64,000 nt of DNA from Heliopora coerulea (GCA_030142905.1 JASJOG010000014.1:1364001-1428000), one strand, 5' to 3'. Counted from the stretch's first letter, positions 33,325 to 46,330 are shown. Notes: generated by a model not told the origin, from the letters alone. A program made the numbers and translations.

Positions 33325-33652
33325 CATGAGGAAAAGACAAAAGAAACTCATAAGCGTATCGGATCTATGTATGTGATAAAGACACATGTGCCTTTACACG
33401 TGAAAAAGTTCAATTTTTTCGGCTTACAAAAGATAAATTTCCAAACTTTCTTCGCGAATTAGGGTATTAGAGGGTTCATTTTAGAAGACATTTAAAAAAC
33501 TCGCAGTTGGTGCTTTATCGGGTCTAAAATCCCGATAAAGCACTCCTGCTCGGTTTTTAAATATTACATGTACATGTACGTATACGTATACATGTACATT
33601 TACATGTACATGTAAATGTGCATATGCATATGCATATGTGTATACATATACA
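33238..33652. repeat. Microsatellite-rich dispersed repeat, copy 2
   Basis: TATACA/TATACC hexamer runs (33238-33325) and TACATG runs (33569-33652) flank the segment 33325-33568, which is homologous to 17905-18260. Inside, tgctttatcggg and cccgataaagca pair as a 12-bp hairpin; the equivalent stem in copy 1 is broken. Confidence 0.7.
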
Positions 33653-35080
33653 TTTTCTACTCTGGTATCAGTATTGAGCGCTCTTTATCCAAAGCCAGTA
33701 GTTTCAAATAGTCTGTCGTAATGTTAAAATTATGTTTCCGGTTTTATTCGACATTCTTTCATTCTATATGATTATCTCTATGTACACGTATTCGCATATG
33801 TACGTGATAAACAGCTACCACAATTGTCTCTCTGCATCATATAACATTTAAAAGTTACTTGACATTACAAGGGTTTGTAGACGATCACCGCTCATGAACA
33901 CATTTGTAACTTCCCTTCGTCCTCCAAGTCTACTCTCTATAGTTTCTCATTAGGGGCTTATTATGTTGTTTCCCAAATCTTGTTATAGAACAAAATCCAC
34001 CCGATGCTCTCCTACATCTCTTTTTAAGACGTCGTTCCGCTAAGCAGTTTTTTCAGAAACATGCCAAGCAATAGAACAATTCCATAAATACGACAATGCA
34101 TCATTATACATACATACCGTCAACCTTTTTCTTTTGAACTGTATTCAGTTTTACTCATTGTTCGCAGTCTTTGTCTTTTTTTCCACATAATTGGAAAAAG
34201 TGACGTCGAGGCTTTGTGTATAAAGTGATTCAATGTGGCATTCACATGCAATTGATTAATAATTACCAATTATTCCAAAGATGAAAATTACCCAGAAACC
34301 CATAGTCACTGCAATCTTTCCAAGTCAACGCGATTTGAGGAAATAACACATTCGAGGTGTTCGAGGCATTTACACTAGGTCACATAAAACGGAGTCGATA
34401 TTTTAAGAAGTAAATTTTCGATTGCTCATGATCATAAATGATTCTGTTCATTATTGTGTGGGATCGTATTATATGCTCGACTGTGTGCCCAGTTCATCAT
34501 TATTCGCTTTCGTAACTGACTATAACTCAAGCATCCACAATACCACTCAACGCTGTCTCACTATTCTTATTTTTTTGATTTTGACTCAAGCTTAATGAAC
34601 ATTCTATCCTTCAAATGTATCTACAAGATCAGCTTATGAGCGAAATTAACTAATCTGTCCGAGAATTAGACTTTCAAAAGCGATTTACATATAATCTAAT
34701 CGATTTTCTTATCAGCGTTAACTTTTTTTGGTTGTTTGAATTCTTTTCTGCTGCGAAAATTTAAACGAATTAATAACTGAACCGTAATTCCGTTGCATGT
34801 ATATAGGAGTGATACATAAAAATTTTATAAACCTAATAAAGTAATATTTACCTAAAACAAGATAATTGGTTAAATTAAGAGGAAGGAGAAGCCTAGTTAA
34901 GACAATGATGATAAAAATTTTCTCGGTTTGCAAGAGTTGAGACAATTCCTGTTTAATCCCTTCAGGAGTGAGCAAACTTTTCTAATAAACAGGTAACCGA
35001 TTACAACATTCAAAATCATCCGTTAAAACCAAGAATTACTTTTATGATACTCGATGATTTTGGTGAGCTGAGAAAATTAA
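33653..35080. other. Non-coding, nothing recognised
   Basis: The minus-strand open frame 34718-34975 begins LTPEGIKQELSQLLQTEKIF, which looks protein-like for its first 25 residues, but it has no clear splice context. Confidence 0.35.
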
Positions 35081-35309
35081 TCATCTCAACTTTAATCTTT
35101 CATCACCTAAAAATATAAACTCATAATTGAGACGTGACACATCGTTCCCTCGTTTTTTAATTTGTTGAGATGTTTTGTTTTTTATTTCATCATTTAGAGA
35201 TAATGATTCTTGATATACCGTTTCCTCATGTGTTACACCAACGGCATCCCAGAATATTATTGAACTGAATGTATTGTTTTCTAATACTGGCTTGACTATC
35301 CTAAAATCA
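35081..35309 (-). CDS. Possible terminal exon, unknown protein
   Basis: A good acceptor (ctgtttattgtgcag, ag at 35311-35310) precedes 229 nt that stay open to a TGA at 35083-35081. The peptide includes KPVLENNTFSSIIFWDAVGV and a charged tail ending FIFLGDERLKLR. Composition is protein-like and the acceptor is one of the better ones in the window. I recognise no family and found no upstream exon, so it could also be a retroelement fragment. Confidence 0.33.
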
Positions 35310-38300
35310 CTGCACAATAAACAGAGAAGTTAGACAACAAATTATGAAACGTTGACTCGTATGAAAGAAACCCGAAGCCATGCTCTTGTTTATCCATCAT
35401 CGTTCCAGTTCCTCCGAAAGCTTATGACACTGAAGAATGACGGAGTTGACTTCTAATGTATACTCCACCGTACATGCAACTGATATATTTCGAGTACCAG
35501 TTAATTACTTGTACATCCGCCATACTACCACCTCCGGCTCCACATGTCAAGAGAGAGCTAAGCACATGATCGCGATAAAGGCAGACGAAGGAATAGGTCT
35601 TCAGTTAATATCCGTTCACAGCTCTCAACCTCATAAGGCAGTTGGTGAAGTCTTTGGCCAGCTGTGAAGAAGAGGTATACTACACAAACTGATAGAAGAC
35701 TTTAAACCGGCTGTATAGAGTTTTCTACATCTTCGATCGGGTAACTTTTTTAAAGTACAAGAGATTGCATAAATCGTAAAACTTATATTCGGAGACTAAG
35801 ATGGTTTCGAGAGCCAAGCAGCTGCATGTAATATGTTAGCGTTCGAAGAGTGTGATTATAGTTTGGATACTGTTGCTCCAGGCAACAAGTGTGGCAACCT
35901 TGTTTCACAGCAAAACTGGAAAAAAAAAAAGACAGACGATAACACCCTTCACCAGCGACAAGCATAGTGAAGCTTTTTTCGTATCTATCTGTTTTACTTT
36001 TAAATAAAAACGGTTCATGCTGAAACGCGGCCAAGCCCATTGAAACAAGGAAATATTGAATTTGCTATTCTATCACAATTTTGTTTCGCCGCTTAAAATT
36101 TGCATCATGTAACAGAACCTTAAATAAATATGGTAAATCTGTATCTTTTAGGTTTAATCAGTGAGTTAATCTTTGGGTGGAACTGGTGATAAGGCGGATT
36201 AATTGGAAGTCGCGGTTCGGCGTTTTTGTATCCTAATAGGGATCATAATTACGAGTTTTCGTGTGGTTTAGGTGTCTGTTTGTTCAATTAATGGATGGTA
36301 ACGTTTAATTCTGATAATTGATTCAGAATTTATCGTCGTCGATGGATGGGTGGAAGTGGGCCTGTTTCCCGAAAGTTTTGGAAACTATAAGTTTAGTCCT
36401 TAGTTTGAAGTTAGGAAAATAACCGCGACATACGTTTGGTTTTTAAACTTTATATGCGACTGGAATGCCTAGTCATGTTTCATTTCACTACTTAAATCGA
36501 TGGCCCATACGTACTATAGGCCATTTAAAATGTATTATGGCTGAAAAGAAAGGGTCATCTTTCGTATGTTTCTGTGGCTGAAACGCAGAAATTTGGGTTG
36601 GACAACGTTTATAATAATCATGACAAAGTATTCGTTTAATGGCACACAGTTTTTGATCAAAATTTTATGTCTCTAAGTTCAACCGAAAAAAGCAGTAATT
36701 GCAAAAATCCGACGTCATTCATTTGTTTATTTTATTTATTTATACTGACGTCCGAGTCTCCGACATCATTGGCAACATTCAATATTATCCCCTGCCTAAC
36801 AGATTTGACACAACTAGTGCATGTAAAAGATTGATCTGGAATGACCCTCAAGAAAAAATAAAGCCAGGTAACTATATTTCAACTAAGAGGTGTTTGCAGG
36901 GGAATTATCTTTACAAAAGTCCCCATCAAATTGTAATGGTTTCTCTTTGGTAAATAACACAATCTTTGGCAGGCCTAAAACCGACTAAAAGGGACGGATG
37001 AAATTAGTTTTGAAGTTGTAATCATTCGAAAACTCTTTAAATATAAGTAAGAGGTTGTCTTTAAACAAAACAATTTAAAGTTTAATCAGCTGTCGCAAAT
37101 GAGATGCAACACACGTAATGTATCACACGGCGGTGTGCCTCAAAGCCTCTCATCTTGTAAATCGTACGATCATTTTACAATTCGTATTTTTTACCAGGGT
37201 GGTAGTGGAGAAACTAAGCTAACTTCAAAAGCCCGTAAAATTAACCCAATATTTCAGTCTTAACTTCCCTCAATTCATTTGACAGTAAATTAAAACTAAA
37301 CAGGCAATCTATAAACAGCATAAACAAAGCCTTTTCGACCATCTTTGGAGTTTGTACTTTTTGTTTATCAATAGTGAATAATCTGGCATCTGGCTGTTGT
37401 CTTTCAACTTTTCAGACTACTCCTTAAACCTAACTTTACTGATTTCCTTCCAATACTGAACGACAAGTATTAAAATGACGGCCGTTAGCTTCAAGGTTTA
37501 GAAGGCCAGCCATAGAAAATGCGCAGTACAGTTATATTGAGACCAGCGGCTGCAGCCCTCTCGACATTTTAGTTTTCTAAATAGCCAAAATTTCCTAGTT
37601 ATCATGTTCCGAAACCTGTTCGAAGACTACAGGATTATATTTGTGTGCAGGGCCCGATATAGCCTTCAACCCCTTAGCTGCGACGGCTTCCTATATCCCA
37701 GATTTCGCAATAATGTCGGTAACGTATTTAGTTGTCGCTTATCAACAATTTTTAATAAATGTTATTCAGATAACATACATGTTCATTCATGTCAACAAAA
37801 TCACATAACTATCATCTTGACTTGTATAAAGTTTTTCCTTAAATAAGACTCTTTCTCCTCCCTTCGACTTAAGAAATTTCTCAAAATATTGCTGCATAAT
37901 TTGAACAAGATTTCGGCAGTAACCTCAGGACATGATTACCGTGTGCCGCTGCCATATTAAATTTTAACATACTTCGGTTCCGAAACCCAAAATTTATTTC
38001 ATCATGACATAACTCATTCTTTCTCATTCACGAAGGAAATCCGATAAAAAAAAATGGCCTCAAATCTTTGCCAGCGACAAGGTGGATTCCCATCTCAGCA
38101 TTAATTTGGTTTCATTCCTATCTGAAATCACCCATGCAATTCTCTACATCCAGGAGGCAATTGTAGCCGATGGTCTTTGGAAAACAGTGTGATGCAGCAG
38201 CACACGGAAGTGAAAGTTATTAATAAAACGTACCTGGGTCACAATATGCTAAAAGCCGCAATTCAAGATATATATCTGTACTCTAACACCTCCGTAGCTT

Positions 38301-39077
38301 GAAGGCGCGAGTTGATAACTTGCTTTTCCATTGGCTTTCGCATAATTTTACTTTCTTTCGAAAATGATCCCCGGAAATGTGACTTAAAACACTCCGCATC
38401 GTCGTGAGCTATAGGGTTCCATTGTTTCGAGAGTTTTTCTTTTCGTATAAAACACTCTGAGATTGAGAGGCCAATAAGATGATTAAGTTTTTCGTTGATT
38501 GATTGTTTGAACTGTGCATTGGTATTTTCAGGAATTTACTCTTGCTCAAATAAACAGAGTTCAAAAAAGTCAGAATCCAGCTTTTTTGAAGTCATAAATT
38601 AACTTAACTTTCGTACTCTGTTTTCTCTTTGTTTTCCCATTGTTCTCTCATTGGTTCTTTTGTTCTCAGGAGTGTGGCGGACACTGTGCGTTAAACTCAA
38701 AACTTGTATAAAAAATGACTTTGTTATTTCAACCCAAAGAAGGGACTTGAAAATTGTTGAATTGAACCAGAATCTACTTGAGTCAGTGAAGTCGTTATAA
38801 CTCGAGTAAAAGGAATTAATAGTATAGATTCAAAAAGCTCCATTTTTTGTCATCATTACTGAATACAGCTGGACTAACTTTGGTAATGAAAGAAAAAACT
38901 GGTTCGGATCATTTGTTTGTGAAGTTAGTTATATGAAAAAAAAATTCGTACTAGAATTTAAGCTAATATCACAGCTTAAGCCGTTTTAAATTTGGTTCTT
39001 TTTGCCAACCTTCCAATGGACAATGCAGGTTGTCATCATGCATCCTTGAGTCAACGTTTGTCTGTAAGGTTGATTTA
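35310..39077. other. Gene-poor stretch
   Basis: Open frames here are short and show no known domain. No element ends recognised. Confidence 0.4.
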
Positions 39078-39429
39078 GGTGGTGTTTACATGGAAGCGAG
39101 CCAACTTTCCTAGTAGGGCTGGTCCATTTTGCCGAGATCTCGTCACTCGGCGAAATCCTTTGCAATATTTGGTTTCGTTTACAAGTGATGAGGGCCAGCC
39201 TTCCTAAACAAGATCTCGCTATTGGCTGCCCGATATCTTGAGTAGGAGGGCTGGAAATTTTCCATATACACACACGCAGAAGAGCTGTCACACCTATAGT
39301 GCATGTGTGCTAGATTCAGCCCCGCTAGAAGAGTCAGAAAATTCCCATGTAAAAGAGAGGTGAAATTCAGCCGTCTTACTTGGGCTAGCCCTACCAAGGG
39401 GACTGACTCGCATCCATATAAGCACCCCC
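39078..39429. mobile_element. Harbinger-type MITE with TTA target duplication
   Basis: The left end ggtggtgtttacatgg and the reverse complement of the right end (gggggtgcttatatgg) match across about 48 bp with a dozen differences. TTA flanks both sides (39075-39077 and 39430-39432). A 3-bp TTA duplication and G-rich ends are the hallmark of PIF/Harbinger. At 352 bp it has no transposase. Confidence 0.72.
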
Positions 39430-39682
39430 TTACTCGTGTGAACAAGTGTTAAATTGCTACTTGTGTGAAAGTTTTTGCGCTTGTGCTTTGCTCATATGTG
39501 TAAATACAAGCACTAGCAACATTTCATTCGTCTTTCCTTAAAAGGTGCCATCATACCGGAACAACTTGAGCACCACAGCACTTCTTGTCCTCTTGTGAAA
39601 TCTGCTGGGTTGTTCTTCCTTCATCAGTGTGAACCATGCGCTTTCTTCCCTCTGGAAACTCTCTTTCCTGACACTAGCTTCT

Positions 39683-39806
39683 TTAACCCTTTAACGACCA
39701 GTGGTCGATATATCGGACACCTAAGAACAAAAGAATCGGTGAGAAAAACAAGAAAAACAAAGAGAAAACAAAGGGCAAAAGAAAAAAATGGGCATTAAAG
39801 GGTTAA
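39683..39806. mobile_element. TTAA-flanked short inverted-repeat element, second family
   Basis: Begins ttaaccctttaacgacc and ends gggcattaaagggttaa, with TTAA at both ends and an A-rich centre. It shares only the terminal CCCTTT with the 101-bp family. Confidence 0.55.
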
Positions 39807-39809
39807 AAG

Positions 39810-42130
39810 GTAATCTTTCGCTCATTTTCAGATTATTGTTGCAAACAATCTAATGCTTGTTCTTGGCTACTCCACTTATATTTATGCATGATCTCACTGA
39901 CTTCAAACAGTTCTTCTAGTATTTGTTTTATTTGGGTTGGCTTTCATTCGTTTGCATCAACGCTTATGAACCCGTTAGAAATTTTTACCTTTGTTGTTGT
40001 CAATTCTCTCGTCTGAATCAGAACAATAGAGAAATTTTAACCTTAAGGACTAGTTCCTGTAACTAAGTATCTAAACAAGGAAGTAAATAAAAAAACGTGT
40101 GCAACCCATGCAAGTCTAGAATTTAAGGAGAGTTTGAGCGTACTACTGTCTTGACAATGAGCCAAGCGAATCATTTTAAAAAGCGGGATTGATAGTCTTA
40201 CACTTGATTGATAAGAATAACATATTTAATAAATTGACTGTAGATCATGCGACATCTTGAGGGTGAAAATTATAGTTTATATAGCATTTATGCTACTACA
40301 TCACAAAATATAACTACTGTATTTGAATTTTATCAAACTAAGGAAGAACTTTTCCTTATTATATTCTCAGCCAGTTCCGTTTTAAAAAGGATATCTGTGT
40401 AAGTGACTACACATGGATTTCGTGAAGCTTTTGGTTTGGTCCTTCAACTTAAGTTTTCATATAAGCTACTTATGCACATGAGAGGTTCGGATTAACACAT
40501 AATCAGCTTAACAGCGGCCTACTTATTTTATGAGGTTTTGTGACCTGCACAGACAACAGAACTAATGTTTATTTATTTTAAAAGATAATTCCACATTCCA
40601 GGCATTTACCTGTTACTTAAGCGTTGCTCCCTCAAATGCCATCAAAGGTTGAATAGCTAGCGTTTCGTCTTTCAAACAGTCATGGGAGAGGTGAAAAACA
40701 TACTTGTGGGTGATTGTAAGGTTGTATATATGCATTTACACAGGTTAAGGTGTAATATATCTCTCACATGTTCTGGGTAGCGCTGAGTGATTGATCAGTG
40801 ACGGATGCAAACGTAAATGCAACGTCTGCGCACCTCACGTTCAAACCAACACACTTACATATTGTAGTAACAGTAACTTAAGGTTAAGTAAACTATTTTG
40901 TATTGAGTAATTTTAGGAAGTTAGGAAAGGGAATTCTATTTAGAAATTTTGCATAAAGATTTGCTTCGGCATGATATTATAAGCTATTTATTCTCTCAAA
41001 CACTATCGATTATACTTGCAGAAGTAGCATTGTACATTGATAGAAAAATAAATTTTGAGTCTAGACCATAGAAAGCCAAAGAGACAAAAAAAATGTCCGC
41101 ATTCTCCGTTAGCAGGGCTTTTGGTTCGTGACGGTGAACTGCGTCTCTCCCTGCGCGAATTCCTGCATCTGCTCCAGTTGGGAACTCACATGTATTTGTT
41201 GAAGACGATAAAACAGACAGTTGGATTTAGGCAACTTACTTCCACTGAATTTTTAGGACTGGTGGTTTTATGAGGGGGCCATGGACCCATACTCGAAAAG
41301 CTAGCCGTTAAAGTATGGCAAAATACTCCCAAGTGTGGGTGTAAAAATATTTAACCTCTCCAACTCGGTTCGCCCTCTAACTGCGAAACCTGGAGCGATC
41401 ATCCGTTTTTAGAGCAGTTTATAAGACATTCCAATAGAGTTGGAGCTAAATTGTATATGCAAATAATTGTATCCTGATTTTATCTCGGAGATAAACATAA
41501 CTGATCAAAGTGCGCGTTGCTTGAAGATACATTCAAATGGTATTTGACCACACATGATCTTATTATTCATCAACTAGGGATTTATGAAATTAATGGTTTT
41601 CGGTTACGACCTGGTTTAACGTATATAGACATGTAGATTCATGACACAGCTTTTTCATGCTAACCGAAACTATATGTCCTCAATAAATGAAACTAAGTCT
41701 CACAATGTAAATGATCTCCGGGGAAAACTCTTAAACTAGTATTTTACGGATGGATATCTTCTTGTCCGTCACTTGTCATAGCTTAAAGCCTTCACTGAAA
41801 CACTCAATTCCTTTCAACATACAAGCCTGAATATAAGGCAATTACCGATCGTGATTTAAAGAAGTTCAGATAATTGAATTATTCACCAGATAAAGATCAT
41901 ACCCCCGGAGACTGTCCACATAAACATATTCCAGAAAACTTGACGTGACGTTTTGGAAAGTCCGCGATTTAGCAAGTATGTGGGTGTGTGACTTTGCGGT
42001 GGTAACAGATGGTACAACACTTAACATTTCAAACGAGCTGGCGAGATAACGAAAATGCATGCAAATGGGAGAGGCGACTGCCATTACATGTAACGTAAAA
42101 AAAGGGCGAAGAAATCACTGGACTGATAAC
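39810..42130. other. Gene-poor stretch
   Basis: A GC-richer island at 41075-41240 is open in more than one frame (for example 41055-41273 plus), but no domain is recognised. Confidence 0.4.
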
Positions 42131-42137
42131 ATGTATG

Positions 42138-42782
42138 TCTGTACGCTGTACAGCGTTGCTGCCAAGAGACCCGGCTCACATGCCAGTGGTGCCTTCAGAC
42201 ATAAAGCCTATTTTCCACTAGGCGGAATTTTTCGCTCGAAATGCACTTTCCCCCCGAAAATCAATATTGGGCATGCGCAGTAGCTATTCATTTTTCCGCT
42301 TGGCAGCATTGGCGTTGTCGCGATAAAGTTGAAAACGATCCGACTTTTTCCGCCTCTGCAATTCCGCTAAAGTGAAATAACCAATCAGATCGCAAGAAAA
42401 GAAAAACAACATGGAAGGTGATGCTCGCATGAGTAGCTTTGGTATTAACTCGTTAAAAGAATTGCTTTGCGTGTCAGGAAATTCTCAAAGTGTGGATGGA
42501 CTGAGTACACTGGATGTAAATTCTTTAAATTAATTGTTTTGTTCAGCCCAACAACAACAACCACAATGTCAACAACAAATAACGACTCAAAATACAGGCT
42601 TGTGTGAAGTAGAAGTAGATCCATTCAAATTTGGCGGGCTCTTTTTTCCGATCGCCGCTGAGCGTATGTGGAAATTGAAGATGCGTTTTCGCTCGGAAAA
42701 TTTTCCGGCGGAAAATGCATTTCAAGCGAAAAATTCCGCCTAGTGGAAAATAGGCTTAAAACTATCATCCTCAAGACACTAT
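42138..42782. repeat. Duplicated segment, filled copy
   Basis: Sequence 42138-42204 joined to 42757-42782 aligns with 43099-43183 (shared gcgttgctgcc, ccggct, catgcc, gcctccagaca/gccttcagaca, and tcctc). The 552-bp element at 42205-42756 interrupts only this copy. Confidence 0.8.
42205..42756. mobile_element. 552-bp inverted-repeat element with TAA target duplication
   Basis: Inverted ends begin agcctattttccactaggcg on both sides and stay similar for about 58 bp. TAA flanks each end (42202-42204 and 42757-42759), and the uninterrupted copy at 43099-43183 has a single TAG there, which confirms the insertion site. The 3-bp TWA duplication points to PIF/Harbinger. A 41-codon frame from ATG 42412 and a Gln-rich frame at 42534-42743 may be remnants of an element protein. 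Confidence 0.75.
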
Positions 42783-42810
42783 TTCCCCCGAAAATTGTGT
42801 GATTAAGTGT

Positions 42811-42966
42811 ATTAAGATTAGGATTAGGGTTAGGATCAGGGTTAGGATTAAAATTAGACTTAGGGTTCGGATTAGGCTTAGGGTTAGGATTAGGATTAGG
42901 GTTAGGATTAGGGTTAGAGTTAGGGTTAGGGTTAGGATTAGGGTTAGGATTAGGGTTAGGGTAAGG
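42811..42966 (+). repeat. Interstitial telomere-like repeat (TTAGGG/TTAGGA)
   Basis: About 25 hexamers in register, mixing the metazoan telomere unit TTAGGG with TTAGGA and a few other variants. One strand only; the complement appears as a single short ccctaatcct at 42975. The Asn-Pro open frame on the minus strand is an artefact of the repeat. Confidence 0.92.
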
Positions 42967-43098
42967 ACTTGGTAACCCTAATCCTAAATTCAATTTGATG
43001 ATTATTGTTGAGTTGCTATTTCTATAATGATATCCATCATATTAAGAACTATGTGTGAATGATGAATATCATATATAATAAGGGAGCGAACAACCTGC

Positions 43099-43183
43099 TG
43101 TATAGCGTTGCTGCCCATAGATCCGGCTAACATGCCGGTGTTGCCTCCAGACATAGAACTACTCTCCTCGAGACTTTGCGTAA
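43099..43183. repeat. Duplicated segment, empty copy
   Basis: Uninterrupted counterpart of 42138-42782, reading cagacatagaactactctcc where the other copy is split by the 552-bp element. Confidence 0.78.
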
Positions 43184-43587
43184 CACAGATAACGTATGAT
43201 GTCCCAGCTAGAGCTTAATTTGATAATTTAATAAAATTAATAATTTACATAATATTTTTTCAAGTTCAGTTGACAAGGTTTTTTTCCTGACTACGCTAGT
43301 GCTAGCATTGTGTTTTGCCTTTTATTTCTTTATTTTTTTTGTCACAAACAGGTGATTTGAAATTGAAAAATAACCGCATACAAGATAAGGAGAATAACTT
43401 GTTTAGTGAAAGTAATCGTTAATCCATTGGCTCGAGGAAAATTGACATTGATTTAATGCGTGTGAAATGCTACTGGCCATTTTGGAAAATTTGAAAACAC
43501 AAATGGGATTATATCGTAATTTTGTGAAAATCTCTGCGATTGCAAATTCCTAGTGTGCAGAGAAAAAAAGTTTAAAAGTAATCCTTT

Positions 43588-43815
43588 TTACTTGTGTATT
43601 GAAGTACCTACACCAATCGCGAACACTCGTGGTGATCCACAACCTATCTCGGCCCATGTTTTTTGATACACACTTAACCTAACAATTGTTTTGTTTTCAT
43701 GAGTTTCCATTTTTACTACAATTTTGAATTCTTCCATAGTTTTACTATCAACATTAGTTAGACATGTATTAGAAAATGATGACACCATTTCTGGAAGTTC
43801 TGGGGTTTTTTAAAC
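43588..43815 (-). CDS. Possible terminal exon, unknown protein
   Basis: The minus-strand frame runs ELPEMVSSFSNTC to a polar mid part, then SVYQKTWAEIGCGSPRVFAI and a stop at 43588. Composition is protein-like, but the candidate acceptor (ccccag near 43815) lacks a pyrimidine tract. No family recognised and no neighbouring exon found. Confidence 0.28.
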
Positions 43816-44405
43816 TTCAATCATATTGAAACGTTTAAAAGTAACTCGTACCCAATTACGTGTATTCCTTATCTAAGAATATAAATGCTATTTACACTAG
43901 CTAATCAAAATTTGGCAAGTTTGTTCGCTACTTTATGAAAACGTTTGCTGTCGCAATACCTTGATTTTATGCAACTTGACGCTTACCAGAGTTGGATCAA
44001 AGTGTCTCTGAAGTGCATAAATTAATCTTCTATGTTCTTTTTTCTTTCTAAAGTAGATTCTAAACTTCTTTGGAATCAAAATCAGGGAAATAATAATAGA
44101 TTAAGGCTTTTTTCAATAAAGATGGTGCTTAGTATAGTAACTGGACTATTGGAACATGACGTTGAAAACCGAAACTCAAGTTACCTAATGGTCGCAGAAG
44201 AAAAGACTTTAATGCCAAAATTATTCATAATTTTTTGACAATACACCCACATGTTAATGGCCGGAAAGGAATGTGACGAGAACGCTGGCCAAGGCATAGG
44301 CAATAGTTTGCTTGATTTTAAGCTCCGAAGTGTTGTCATTTGTAATTGCTCCTCAGTATTTGACGTGCGGACGTTGCGTAGCGGCATTTGTGAGCCTATT
44401 TGGGC

Positions 44406-45107
44406 ACCCCAGTGAACTTGTATCTATATCTGGAATGCGAACTCACAGTCATTTAGCCGTGGGAAAAGTGAAGCCAAGATGGCCGCCCACGGAGGGAAAT
44501 TTTGTACGTCGGTTTCAGCCCTCTTCGTAATCTTGTACGTCATTTACGGTCCTTGACACTACTTTAATCTTCAGTTTTTGTTTGGTCGGCTTCAGAATCA
44601 TTCACAACCACGAAAAAGATGTTCATACGAAATATTACTGGACGAGTTTTACATAATCTAGTTTTTAAAAGGATTCGTCATCGCCATGTGGCCTAAGAAA
44701 TGAGCTAAATTGTCTAAAGATGATAAACTGACGGTAAAAAGAGGACGTGCACCTAGTTGTTTCCTGAAGTAATTTTTCGAGACCGTTTTATTTATCAGGT
44801 TTCTCGTTAGTTTGGTGATTTATTTTTGAGAATAATCAGTAACTCGGTTTGACTTTATCAAAATATATTTGAACTTCTTAAACTCATTTCTGTGTTTTGA
44901 AGAAATATGTTGGGTGTATTTTCAAAGAAAACTGTTCAAAAAAGTGTAAAAAGTCGCGTGGGAGACTAAAACTAAAATACAAGGCTACTTAGGTAACTGA
45001 AACTGACGTACAAAATTGCCCTCCACAGGCGGCCATCTTGGGTTCACATTTCATTGCCAGTTAGCATTCTAGATATGGAAATCGAGTTCACTGGGACACT
45101 CGCACAC
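44406..45107. mobile_element. Inverted-repeat pair, about 120-bp arms
   Basis: The left arm (44406-44525) and the reverse complement of the right arm share cccagtgaact, tagaatgc/ggaatgc, ccaagatggccgcc and aattttgtacgtc in order, with a ~460-bp spacer. This fits a non-autonomous DNA transposon with long inverted ends; boundaries and target duplication are unclear. Confidence 0.5.
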
Positions 45108-45109
45108 AT

Positions 45110-46330
45110 TCAAAACATTTCTACGACGTTAACGATAACTAGGCTGCCTTGCGGGTAAGCAACTGACCTGGTTGCTTTGTTGTTGCCATGAGATTTTATC
45201 GGCTACGATGGTTTTCGTTAAGATAAACTTTAAGCCACCAGTAGAAATACAAGTGCAACGCATTTTTTGACAGTGTAACATCCATCACGCAACGTGTGCG
45301 GCGAAGATTTGACTTGTCATCCGACAAAATACGAATTCAAACCATCCATGTCCAGGGGTGACTTTGGCATGATTAGCAAAACACATTGTTCTCATTGCCA
45401 CTAATGATCTCGAACACTCCACAATCAGCCAATTGGGGCGTTGCTGCCTTACTATCGAATAAATTTCATTTTTCGTTCGCTTACATCCGTAAGTAGTTAC
45501 ATTCCAAAACCGAGCACAGCTTTGCAAGGTGCGTTTGGCGGAAGCTTAGGTTATAATATCAGGATATGCGAAATATAATACGGCAGTAAATTAGTCATAC
45601 AAATAAAATTATATCTTTAAGACGGAAACTGCATCTATAAATTATATTATTTCACGACATTTAATCCGGATAGTTTTGCACCAGCATGTTTTTTAAAAGC
45701 TTAAAATTTCCGATTTTGAATGACGCAAAACCGACCACACAAGATGTGCCATGAATAACAATTGCAAATGTTAAGCTTGAGTAAATTGATTATTTTTGTT
45801 TAAACATTCCTATTTGTTAGTTGGTTATACGTAGACCAGTAATAGTAAGTTGCTAAGTAAAAGGTTTGACAATTCCCTCTTTGCCTCCTAGCTACTAACT
45901 CATCCACCCACGAGTCTGAATAATTATCATGGGTCGTGGGTAAAGTCGTGGGTCGTAAAATACGGTAAAATCGTATTTATTTTCATCCGTATAGTACGAC
46001 TGTATTTGCTTAATGAAACTTGAGTACCAAAGATAGCCGCTGAGTACAAAAAATTTTGAAGTGTCTAAAATTCCCCCAAAACACAAGAAAGATCTCCAAA
46101 CCCATGTTCCTCAAGAAGTAGAGAAACGGCATGCGTCAGTACCTGTCCTCAACTCTGTTTATAAACTGAACATTTGCCGTGCCGAGCCTTGAGGGACGGC
46201 TTCGAAAAGCGTATGGCACAGGTTCGGACGGCTTGGTTCACCACGGACAAGCTACTCAGTTCTTAAGCAGTACCATGACGACCCGTGGGAATGCTGGCAC
46301 TGGTCGGCATGAAACGGCCTATATAACCAG
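45110..46330. other. Non-coding, nothing recognised
   Basis: The minus open frame 45285-45527 has no known domain. Near 45940-46000 there are short repeats of tcgtgggt and gtaaaatcg. Confidence 0.4.

Noticed and set aside
41055..41273. GC-rich ORF as an exon
   Set aside because: More than one frame is open and no family or splice pair supports any of them.
42625..42993. Asn-Pro repeat ORF
   Set aside because: Complement of the TTAGGG/TTAGGA tract.
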